Source: Bacteroidota bacterium
Lineage (GTDB): Bacteria; Bacteroidota; Bacteroidia; Bacteroidales; Tenuifilaceae
DNA: 64,000 nt
Direction of reading: 5' to 3'
Assembly (NCBI GenBank): GCA_029560875.1
Contig: JAKQKB010000159.1
Coordinates: forward strand, 34,389-98,388
Position 1 is the stretch's first letter. Each line of letters starts with the position of its first letter. The translations under genes and the position numbers were made by a program. The notes beneath the pieces are model-generated. The model was not told the DNA's origin, searched no databases, and saw only the letters and a list, made by a program, of their open reading frames with translations. This document shows, in pieces, positions 58,175 to 64,000 of this stretch.

Positions 58175-59473
58175 TCACTCAAAGTATTCGTATGAATATT
58201 TTATCTTGAAGTTTTGCTTTAGGGGTACAAAGTAATCCTTATTGATATCTTTTATGTTGCAGTTTAAATTACTCTGATTAAAACTTAAGGGATACACATC
58301 TTCCGTTTCGATATCGCCGTGCGAATTGTATGTGTATTCAACATAGTGGAAGTTTGTTGAACGGGAGGATGTCCATATCATATAACATTCCTCATTGTTG
58401 TATATCAACTGATTAGTCTGGATGACGGTATTGTGGAATCCCCGTTCAGGAATGCTCACATAGTTGGCATTCAATTGGCGAGCGCGGTCGAGCTGGTTGG
58501 CAAGACTGCGTGGTTGACCTATATTTAAGGTGATCCATTTCTCATCAACACAAATATCGATGTTGTAGTTTATATCTTCCACCTTTTCGAGCCGGTAATG
58601 CCATTTTTTTGCTAGCTTATTCATCTCGTTGTATTCATACTCATAGAACGAAATGCCCGAACCAATTTTTGCAGGGTTGTATAAATACTGTCTGGTTATC
58701 TGCTTGTTGCTGTTGTAAAAGAAAAAATGATGTTCAAGGTTGTCGTCAAACTCGTCAGATTTCGACTTGGTTTCACGAAAAACCAAATTGCCCAACGAGT
58801 CGTATGTGTTGCGTACTATCGATTTTGTAACCCCCGAGGAATGTGGCGAGTTGCAAACTTCTTTAATAAACAGCCCCTTGGAGTTGTATTTGTAGCGTGT
58901 AGTTATCTTCCCGCTTCTCCTACCATAGAAGAAAAGCCTTGAGAACGCGGGGATATAGCTTTGCTGCGTTTCCTTTATTAGTTGTCCTTTTCTGTTGTAT
59001 CTGTAGTGTATCTGCCATCCCGGAGAAGTGTTGCCGATAATATCCGAGAGCTCATGCTCCGTTCCGTAATAGTTCGATGTTAGCGTTCCATTACTGTTGA
59101 AGTGATAGTAATGCCCCGTGTCGTATGCAGTACGTTTTATTAACTCTCCGCTATTGTTGTACTCGTAAACACTTATTTCAGTATTAATTATGGAGGCTTT
59201 TAGCCTATTCTCCTCGTATAAGTAATAAATGTAGAACGATGTACCATCGTCTGCAATGTTGAGTTTGGAAACAATATTTCCGTATTTGTCGAATGTTGTA
59301 AAGCCTTTGTCGTACTCATGGCTCTCGGTTTTTAGCAATTTTCGTACGGTTTTTACATTTGAGGTAATGCCCAATTCATCCCTCTCGGCATTCGGTTTAT
59401 TTTGTCCCAATAAATCCATATTGGCTAAGGTAATTATACAGCATGCTATGCCAGTACTTATTGCAATTTTCAT
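58175..59473 (-). CDS. Secreted YD-repeat-like protein
   Basis: 432 residues with a signal peptide (MKIAISTGIACCIITLANMD, to LLGQ). The rest is a string of short beta hairpins of RHS/YD type: FDKYGNIVSKL, YEYNNSGELIKRT, YRYNRKGQLIKET, YKYNSKGLFIKEV, NTYDSLGNLVFRE, YEYNEMNKLAKKW and YTYNSHGDIETED, each about 20-40 residues apart. There is no toxin C-terminus and no T9SS tail, so it is probably periplasmic or outer-membrane associated. Function unknown. The next gene upstream on the same strand is truA, with 42 bp between. Confidence 0.72.
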   Translation of the reverse strand: MKIAISTGIACCIITLANMDLLGQNKPNAERDELGITSNVKTVRKLLKTESHEYDKGFTTFDKYGNIVSKLNIADDGTSFYIYYLYEENRLKASIINTEISVYEYNNSGELIKRTAYDTGHYYHFNSNGTLTSNYYGTEHELSDIIGNTSPGWQIHYRYNRKGQLIKETQQSYIPAFSRLFFYGRRSGKITTRYKYNSKGLFIKEVCNSPHSSGVTKSIVRNTYDSLGNLVFRETKSKSDEFDDNLEHHFFFYNSNKQITRQYLYNPAKIGSGISFYEYEYNEMNKLAKKWHYRLEKVEDINYNIDICVDEKWITLNIGQPRSLANQLDRARQLNANYVSIPERGFHNTVIQTNQLIYNNEECYMIWTSSRSTNFHYVEYTYNSHGDIETEDVYPLSFNQSNLNCNIKDINKDYFVPLKQNFKIKYSYEYFE

Positions 59474-59515
59474 AGAATGGTTGTGAAGTTCAGGGGGGCT
59501 TTTATATGCCGCATT

Positions 59516-60301
59516 TTAGTGGCTGGTAATATTCATAAGCCAAACAGGTTCTTCCTCAATCGTATCGCCAGGGTAGTAAACCCTTTCGAGGTAAAGCCCT
59601 GATGGTGGTGCTGTAAATTTTGATGGAATATCGGAGTATTGGCGGAAAAATAAATCGATATCTTCATCGCTTAATTTGCCTTTGCCCACTTCCACTAAAG
59701 TTCCTACAATTCTCCGAACCATTTTCCAGAGGAAGTGAGAGCCAACAATGTGTATTAGAATAGAGTCGTCAATCTCAAATATCTTTAGCTGTTCCAACTT
59801 TACCAATGTTGAATCGCCCTCCTTCTCGGTTGTTCCAAACGATTTAAAATCTTTCATCCCAACAAAATGTACTGTTGCATCGGCCATGGCCTTTACATCT
59901 AGCGAATCTTTTACCCACCAAGTAAAATCCTTTCCAAATGCCGATTTGCGCTTGGAAATATGGTAAACGTAACTTCGGGCGGTGGCACTGTAACGCGCAT
60001 GAAAGCGTGGCTGTACCTTTTCAACATTGAGGATGTTTATTGATGCTGGTAGTAATTCGTTTAGCCGGGTAAGTGCAATGTAAGGGGGCATTGCCGAGTC
60101 AATATCGAGGTGTGCAACTTGCGCAAGGGCATGTACTCCTGCATCGGTTCTGCCTGAGCCGTATAGCTCATAGTCGTTTTTTTTGAAAACCTCCTTTACG
60201 GCATCCATGAGTTTTCCCATAACTGAGGGAACCTCGCGTTGGAATTGCCACCCGCGGTAGTGCGAGCCATCGTACTCAATCGTAAGTTTAAATCGGGGCA
60301 T
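59516..60301 (-). CDS. truA: tRNA pseudouridine(38-40) synthase
   Basis: 261 residues from ATG 60299-60301, chosen because MPRFKLTIEYDGSHYRGWQ is the family start. The frame is open further upstream, but that adds 43 residues that overlap a terminator and the end of asnA. Catalytic D53 is in YGSGRTDAGVHALAQ; other motifs are FHARYSATARSYVYHI and FLWKMVRRIVGTLVEVG. It converts uridines 38-40 in the anticodon arm of tRNAs to pseudouridine. Confidence 0.95.
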   Translation of the reverse strand: MPRFKLTIEYDGSHYRGWQFQREVPSVMGKLMDAVKEVFKKNDYELYGSGRTDAGVHALAQVAHLDIDSAMPPYIALTRLNELLPASINILNVEKVQPRFHARYSATARSYVYHISKRKSAFGKDFTWWVKDSLDVKAMADATVHFVGMKDFKSFGTTEKEGDSTLVKLEQLKIFEIDDSILIHIVGSHFLWKMVRRIVGTLVEVGKGKLSDEDIDLFFRQYSDIPSKFTAPPSGLYLERVYYPGDTIEEEPVWLMNITSH

Positions 60302-60332
60302 AGAGTTGGTATTTTGGGCAAATATAAGGCAA

Positions 60333-60371
60333 AAATAAACCTTCCGGGTAATATTCCCGAAAGGTTTATTT
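60333..60371 (-). terminator. Intrinsic terminator of asnA
   Basis: Outer arms AAATAAACCTT (60333-60343) and AAGGTTTATTT (60361-60371) are perfect complements, with an inner CGGG/CCCG pair. On the minus strand the stem is followed by a T-rich stretch. It sits between the asnA stop and the truA start. Confidence 0.82.
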
Positions 60372-60375
60372 GATT

Positions 60376-61410
60376 TTAAAGTAATGGGATGCCTTGCAAT
60401 TTGCAATAATCTTTTATCTCTTTTGGCCAAACCGACGATTGCACTTCCCCAATATGAGCCTTACGGAGCAAAAACATACATAGGCGCGATTGTCCAATAC
60501 CTCCGCCAATACTTAGTGGGAGTTTCCCTTCAAGTAAAGTTTTGTGAAAGTAGAGTTCCTTGCGGTGCTCCATGTCATGGAGTTTTAATTGCAGTTCGAG
60601 AGCAGTTTTATCAACTCTGATTCCCATCGACGAAAGTTCTAGCGCATCGTTAAGGGTTGGATGCCAAACCAGAATATCTCCATTTAATCCACGGTAGCCA
60701 TCGGGGCGGAGGGTGGACCAGTCATCGTAATCTGGCGCACGACCATCGGATGGTTTTCCGTTTGCGAGAGGATAACCTATCCCTTCAATGCAAACTGCGC
60801 CAAAATGCTTACAAACTTCCCGTTCTCGTTGCTTCACGGTAAGTAGCGGATACATTTTCTCCAACTCCTCGGTATGAATAAAGTGAATCCTGTCCGGAAG
60901 TATTGGGTTGATTGGCGCAAAGGTTTGGCAAACTGCGGCCTCGGTTTGTTGAATTGCCTGGTAGATTGATTTTACTGTTTGGTGAAAGTAATCAACAGTT
61001 CGCATCTCCTTCGATATTGTTTTCTCCCAATCCCATTGGTCAACATAAATTGAGTGTGTTGCATCGGGTGTTTCGTCGGGACGCAGAGCGTTCATATCCG
61101 TAAAAATTCCTTTGCCCTCGGCAATGCTGTGCTTCCAAAGTGTCATCCTCTTCCATTTTGCCAGCGATTGCACAATCTCAATTCGGTGAGAGTCGATTCC
61201 TTTAGCTGTGAAGTTTACCGGTTGTTCCACTCCGTTAAGGTCATCGTTAATTCCAAGTCCTGCTTGGACAATCATTGGTGCTGTAACTCTTTTTAGGTCG
61301 AGGTTCTGCGATAGTTTTCGGGTGAATATTTCCTTTATCAAGGCAATTCCCTCTTCGGTTTGATGCACATCTAGGAGTGCTTGGTAATGTTTTGTTGCGG
61401 TTGTTTCCAT
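60376..61410 (-). CDS. asnA: Aspartate-ammonia ligase (asparagine synthetase A)
   Basis: 344 residues, cytoplasmic; makes asparagine from aspartate, ammonia and ATP with release of AMP. It has the aminoacyl-tRNA synthetase class II-like fold, visible as RVTAPMIVQAGLGINDDLNG, then GIFTDMNALRPDE, YVDQWDWEK, and the motif-3-like LPLSIGGGIGQSRLCMFLL. The length is close to that of the E. coli enzyme. It is preceded by a 330-bp leader with two asparagine-rich reading frames and two terminators, so transcription is probably attenuated when charged tRNA-Asn is abundant. It has its own terminator at 60333-60371. Confidence 0.96.
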   Translation of the reverse strand: METTATKHYQALLDVHQTEEGIALIKEIFTRKLSQNLDLKRVTAPMIVQAGLGINDDLNGVEQPVNFTAKGIDSHRIEIVQSLAKWKRMTLWKHSIAEGKGIFTDMNALRPDETPDATHSIYVDQWDWEKTISKEMRTVDYFHQTVKSIYQAIQQTEAAVCQTFAPINPILPDRIHFIHTEELEKMYPLLTVKQREREVCKHFGAVCIEGIGYPLANGKPSDGRAPDYDDWSTLRPDGYRGLNGDILVWHPTLNDALELSSMGIRVDKTALELQLKLHDMEHRKELYFHKTLLEGKLPLSIGGGIGQSRLCMFLLRKAHIGEVQSSVWPKEIKDYCKLQGIPLL

Positions 61411-61425
61411 AGTTTTTATGTGTTT

Positions 61426-61545
61426 TTAATAAGTGTTTATAAAACAAAAAGCCCTTCGCGGAATCCAGGAAGGGCATAAGCGTAGCAAATCCAATCCCCG
61501 GGGTGGAGGTCGATTATTATTGTTATTATTTAAGTTGTAAGTCAT
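61426..61545 (-). CDS. Asparagine-rich leader peptide 2 upstream of asnA
   Basis: An ATG at 61543-61545 opens a 39-codon frame reading MTYNLNNNNNNRPPPRG: seven of codons 4-11 are Asn (AAC or AAT). The frame runs through the second terminator hairpin and stops 15 bp before the asnA start. Runs of codons for the end-product amino acid just before a terminator are the mark of attenuation leaders. It is too short for ordinary gene callers. That it is translated is inference. Confidence 0.62.
   Translation of the reverse strand: MTYNLNNNNNNRPPPRGLDLLRLCPSWIPRRAFCFINTY
61441..61475 (-). terminator. Attenuator terminator 2 of asnA leader
   Basis: On the minus strand GCCCTTC (61475-61469) pairs with GAAGGGC (61457-61451) across an 11-nt loop and is followed by TTTTTGTTTT. 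It lies 31 bp before the asnA start and would end transcription before the gene unless a competing fold forms. A clear antiterminator partner was not found by eye. Confidence 0.72.
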
Positions 61546-61564
61546 ATGTCGATTTTATTAAACT

Positions 61565-61595
61565 AAAAAAGGCTTTCCCAATTTAGGAAAGCCTT
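61565..61595 (-). terminator. Attenuator terminator 1 of asnA leader
   Basis: On the minus strand AAGGCTTTCC (61595-61586) pairs perfectly with GGAAAGCCTT (61578-61569) around TAAATTG, followed by T's. A competing fold is visible: GGAA (61634-61631) with TTCC (61589-61586) and TTGCT (61625-61621) with AGCAA (61598-61594). That fold would capture the 5' arm when a ribosome stalls at the Asn codons of leader 1. Confidence 0.75.
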
Positions 61596-61618
61596 GCTTT
61601 TATTGTATCTATTTTTTA

Positions 61619-61705
61619 TCAGCAATAACCTTCCAGTTCCAACAAGTAATTATTGTTAGAGTTGAAATTTGAGTTATTGTTGAATAATGATGTCATTTGT
61701 TCCAT
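61619..61705 (-). CDS. Asparagine-rich leader peptide 1 upstream of asnA
   Basis: 28 codons from ATG 61703-61705, or 25 from the in-frame ATG at 61694-61696. The core reads FNNNSNFNSNNNYLL: eight Asn codons in eleven. It ends with TGA at 61619-61621, 24 nt before the first terminator stem. A ribosome stalled for lack of Asn-tRNA would leave the 3' part of the leader free to pair with the terminator arm; a ribosome reaching the stop would cover it. Composition and position are seen; regulation is inference. Confidence 0.68.
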   Translation of the reverse strand: MEQMTSLFNNNSNFNSNNNYLLELEGYC

Positions 61706-61713
61706 TTGTCGTT

Positions 61714-61744
61714 GCAAGATATGCTATTTGTTATAAAAATCAAA
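61714..61744 (-). promoter_or_regulatory. Predicted promoter of the asnA leader
   Basis: TTTG at 61744-61741 and TATCTTGC at 61721-61714, 19 bp apart, approximate the Bacteroidota TTTG/TAnnTTTG pair; the last two bases of the -7 element deviate. It overlaps the last codons of the DUF1858 gene. A start point near 61707 would favour the second ATG of leader 1. Confidence 0.35.
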
Positions 61745-61970
61745 TAGTTGTATGCTTATTTTTCAGTAACATTTCGTTAAGTTCTTTGATAATTACCTCG
61801 ATGCTTTCGTTCGATAATTCTTTTTGAGTAGCCAAGTCGTTCAAGCTACCCCAAACAGGTTCGCCACAAACAACGCAAACAATTCCTTTTTCTCTTAGAT
61901 ATGAGACAGCCTGAGGCAATATCTCAATCAAATCTTCAATCTGAATATCCTTTGTGATTGGAAGTATCAT
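61740..61970 (-). CDS. DUF1858-domain protein
   Basis: 76 residues; the whole protein is one DUF1858 (disulfide-type redox-associated) domain: ITKDIQIEDLIEILPQAV, then a CxxC pair (C32, C35) in GIVCVVCGEPVWGSLNDLA, and a helical end. Family members often accompany hybrid-cluster or other iron-sulfur proteins, with the cysteines as a possible redox pair. Here it stands 66 bp after an OsmC-like gene, which also suits a thiol-redox role. Cytoplasmic. Confidence 0.85.
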   Translation of the reverse strand: MILPITKDIQIEDLIEILPQAVSYLREKGIVCVVCGEPVWGSLNDLATQKELSNESIEVIIKELNEMLLKNKHTTI

Positions 61971-62036
61971 AAAGAATTTCTATGTTAGAATTTAGAAAAC
62001 ACTATCAACCATCAACGAACAACCATCAACTATGAG

Positions 62037-62459
62037 TTATTCTTCATTAATCCGCACTTCGTGGGTTATGGTCATTCCTTTACGGTAAGCAGCGCTAACC
62101 CCACAGTACTTTTCCTCCGATAAACCAATTGCTTTGTTGATGCTTTCAAGTGGTAGGTTTTTACCCCAAAACTCGTATATCACCTTCATTGCAGTGTAGT
62201 GCTTAGGGTGCTCCTCGGTTTGTTCTGCTTCAACCCAAACACGGAATTTTTTTACATCAACCTTCATCTTCTTAAGTATTGATATAACATCCATTCCTGT
62301 ACAGCCAGCCAATGCAACTAGCATTAGGGGTTTTGGGCGTGGCCCTTTGTTTGTTCCGCCAACTTTTTCGTCGGCATCGAGCATAAGTTTATGTCCGTTT
62401 ACTTCAGCCTCAAAGGCCATTCCTTCCTGCCAATCGGCAAATATTTGTACTTTATCCAT
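62037..62459 (-). CDS. OsmC-family protein (second copy)
   Basis: 140 residues. Conserved cysteines C53 in ALAGCTGMDVISILKKM and C119 in SEEKYCGVSAAYRKG; the GPRPKPLMLVALAGC stretch is typical of the YhfA-like branch. Thiol-dependent peroxidase activity is known for the family. It differs strongly from the 27518 protein, so the two are separate branches and not a duplication. The next genes on the strand are DUF1858 and then asnA with its own leader. Confidence 0.88.
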   Translation of the reverse strand: MDKVQIFADWQEGMAFEAEVNGHKLMLDADEKVGGTNKGPRPKPLMLVALAGCTGMDVISILKKMKVDVKKFRVWVEAEQTEEHPKHYTAMKVIYEFWGKNLPLESINKAIGLSEEKYCGVSAAYRKGMTITHEVRINEE

Positions 62460-62520
62460 ATCAACTTTTTTACATTAAACAGTAAATATATGTAAATATT
62501 TAATTACTTACAATTCGTCT

Positions 62521-63744
62521 TTATGCTAGGAAGCCATAAACCACTGCAAAAAGTGTTAGCGTTAGAGCAATTATACCATAGGGGATTGACATCAAAATAA
62601 ATTTTGCAATTGTTTTTCCCCACGACTGTTTGTAGTTGTTTTTTAGCGAGATGATAAGGTAAATCATACACAGCAGGAACGACCATCCCCAAAGTTTCTG
62701 TCCAAACGATTCGCTAATGTAAATCTGAATTACAAGGATTAAACTGAAAATAATGAAGAATATGGTGTGCTGATGAATTGAGAATATAAGATGCTCGTAG
62801 TAGTATTTTTTTCGGTAGAATATCAATAGAAGCAGTATTGCTGTAAGTGGCATCATTATAAACATAGTTAAGGATATGCTTTTAAGGATGGCTTGGGTTA
62901 GTAGTTTAATGCTATCCTTGCTCTTAAAGTCGTAAATGGCCATTTTACGGAGCATTTGACGGTTAAACCAGCTTGCATTTTCGCCATAAGCGGTTAGCAC
63001 CGAGTCGAGTTGTTCGTTGTTAAAGTTTGGTACCTTCTGCTTAAAGGCAAGGTACTCCTCCTTGGTGTCGAATTTAACCTTGTTGTAAACCTCATATTTG
63101 GGCTTTATGGAGTCTAGCGCAGCATTTGTTAATGGTATCAAGGCCAGTGCTTTCCGGAGATTTTCCCGGGTGATAGTGTTTGTGTCGATATCCTCGTGCA
63201 GAAGCAGTTTGTTTAGAACTGTATCGTGAGCAATTTGCAAGTTTGCTAGCACTTGCAGCAAGCTATCCTTGGAACGGAAGTCGAATTCAATTGTACTAAC
63301 ATCAGTACTATCGTTGCTGTAGTACTTCTTCTTATTTCCGAGTAGTTCGTTTATGGATAAGCTCATTGTGCCCAAATCGTCGTTGGTTAAAATATTACCG
63401 TTGATATTGCTTGAGTCAATTGCATTATCGCTTAATTTTCCAAGGAATAGAAAAAATACAAAACTTATGAACAGATAGAGCTTAAGCGGAGGTACATACC
63501 GTACCCTTTTTCCCTCAAGGTATTCTGCGGTCATTCGTCCGGGTTTAATGATAGATGCCTTTATGGTGTTCCAAATCTTTGTATCGAAACAGTAAAGACC
63601 ATCGAAAAATTCGACTATTAAATAACGAACCTTTAAATTTCTAATGTTGTTTTCCTGTCCGCAGTTTGGGCAGTAGTTATCTTCGGGTCTAAGCGGTAAG
63701 TTGCAGTTTTGGCAGATTTCTGATTTTTGGAGTTTACGGGACAT
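62521..63744 (-). CDS. DUF3667-domain membrane protein with zinc ribbon
   Basis: 407 residues. A zinc ribbon at the start (C11, C14, C25, C28: CQNCNLP and YCPNCGQ) is followed by the DUF3667 core LIVEFFDGLYCFDTKIWNTI and GRMTAEYLEGKRVRYVPPLK. Then come a membrane helix (LYLFISFVFFLFLG), a polar region of about 190 residues, and four more helices to the C-terminus (AILLLLIFYRKKY, HTIFFIIFSLILVIQI and others). Common in Bacteroidota; no known function. The large middle part rich in Asn, Asp and Leu faces the periplasm or the cytoplasm, which cannot be decided here. Confidence 0.82.
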   Translation of the reverse strand: MSRKLQKSEICQNCNLPLRPEDNYCPNCGQENNIRNLKVRYLIVEFFDGLYCFDTKIWNTIKASIIKPGRMTAEYLEGKRVRYVPPLKLYLFISFVFFLFLGKLSDNAIDSSNINGNILTNDDLGTMSLSINELLGNKKKYYSNDSTDVSTIEFDFRSKDSLLQVLANLQIAHDTVLNKLLLHEDIDTNTITRENLRKALALIPLTNAALDSIKPKYEVYNKVKFDTKEEYLAFKQKVPNFNNEQLDSVLTAYGENASWFNRQMLRKMAIYDFKSKDSIKLLTQAILKSISLTMFIMMPLTAILLLLIFYRKKYYYEHLIFSIHQHTIFFIIFSLILVIQIYISESFGQKLWGWSFLLCMIYLIISLKNNYKQSWGKTIAKFILMSIPYGIIALTLTLFAVVYGFLA

Positions 63745-63860
63745 ATAGCAGATTAGGTTTTGTCAGTGTCACAAAAATAAAGAATATTGAGAATTTATTA
63801 TATTGAAATGCCCTAAAACATTATGTGATAAAGGTGTAGTAAAAAGAAGCCAAGGGATAC

Positions 63861-64000
63861 TGAAGTGACCCCAAAAAGTTGGACGGATTAATATTAATTT
63901 ATAATGGAATGGGTTCTGTATTTTACAGGGCTCATTCCTTTTAAGTTAGCCTTTATTCTATCGTTGTTATAATAATCAATATACTCTTTTACCTCCTGAT
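63861..64000 (-). mobile_element. IS3-family insertion sequence, truncated by the window edge
   Basis: The outer end starts TGAAGTGACCCCAAAAAGTT at 63861, a terminal inverted repeat typical of IS3/IS150-like elements, and the transposase end lies 33 bp inside it. The left flank up to 63860 is non-coding after the DUF3667 gene. The other end and the target duplication are outside the window. Confidence 0.85.
63894..64000 (-). CDS. IS3-family transposase, C-terminal end
   Basis: The last 34 or so residues of an OrfB-type transposase: [20 protein letters not shown] followed by MSPVKYR, which is the conserved end of the rve integrase core region (YIDYYNN.R....L...P..YR). The stop TAA is at 63894-63896. 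The catalytic DDE residues are beyond the edge. Confidence 0.9.
   Translation of the reverse strand, partial: QEVKEYIDYYNNDRIKANLKGMSPVKYRTHSIIN

Noticed and set aside
60333..60371. Inverted repeat as the end of a transposable element
   Set aside because: The position after asnA, the GC-rich core and the T-rich tail fit a terminator; no transposase is near.
60302..60430. N-terminal extension of TruA
   Set aside because: It would overlap the asnA end and its terminator; the family begins at the Met at 60301.
61247..61477. 76-codon ORF overlapping the asnA start
   Set aside because: It is out of frame with asnA and covers the terminator hairpin; the Asn-rich frames explain the leader better.
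1..64000. tRNA or rRNA genes
   Set aside because: No cloverleaf or rRNA-like segment was noticed in the intergenic regions; a covariance search was not possible.

Overview
The window reads as a chromosomal stretch of an AT-rich member of the Bacteroidota. Three signs support this: giant secreted proteins ending in a type IX secretion (T9SS) sorting tail, outer-membrane beta-barrel and lipobox proteins typical of the phylum, and TAnnTTTG-like promoter elements. The genus cannot be fixed from the sequence. No rRNA, tRNA or CRISPR array was seen.

Layout. Positions 1-16.6 kb (minus strand) hold a truncated exported protein, an intact 2976-residue T9SS protein built of Fn3, LamG, FG-GAP and PKD modules, and a shorter paralogue of it. 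The paralogue is cut in two by a 790-bp insertion that has the anatomy of an integron gene cassette: two overlapping small ORFs, then a 132-nt attC whose R' box is split across the two ends. At 16.7-23.3 kb a membrane-bound AraC regulator diverges from a caspase-like protein plus a Reg_prop/PP2C sensor phosphatase. At 23.4-31.4 kb are a small secreted protein, a lipoprotein, an AsmA-like protein, OsmC, FabD, an orphan protein, a beta-barrel protein and a YhhQ-type transporter.

From 31.7 to 49.4 kb eight plus-strand genes (nine ORFs, because one gene is frameshifted) follow each other with gaps of 1-22 bp and end at one strong terminator: a nucleotide-transporter-like/HEAT/cNMP-like protein, a HAMP-PP2C phosphatase, a TIR/DUF4062-like protein, a STAND NTPase-WD40 protein frameshifted at an eight-G run, a periplasmic/beta-barrel protein, a propeller lipoprotein and a 2019-residue T9SS protein. 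This is the best candidate for an undescribed multi-gene system: membrane signalling, STAND switch and cell-surface output in one transcription unit.

From 49.5 kb the window is mostly housekeeping: folE with a eukaryote-type pyruvoyl-tetrahydropterin synthase, mqnB-mqnD of the futalosine menaquinone route, two superoxide dismutases around a TPR-PP2C phosphatase, a nitroreductase, AmrS, a YD-type secreted protein, truA, asnA, DUF1858, OsmC and DUF3667 proteins. Upstream of asnA lie two successive asparagine-rich leader peptides, each followed by an intrinsic terminator, which looks like tandem transcription attenuation. The right edge cuts into an IS3-type insertion sequence.
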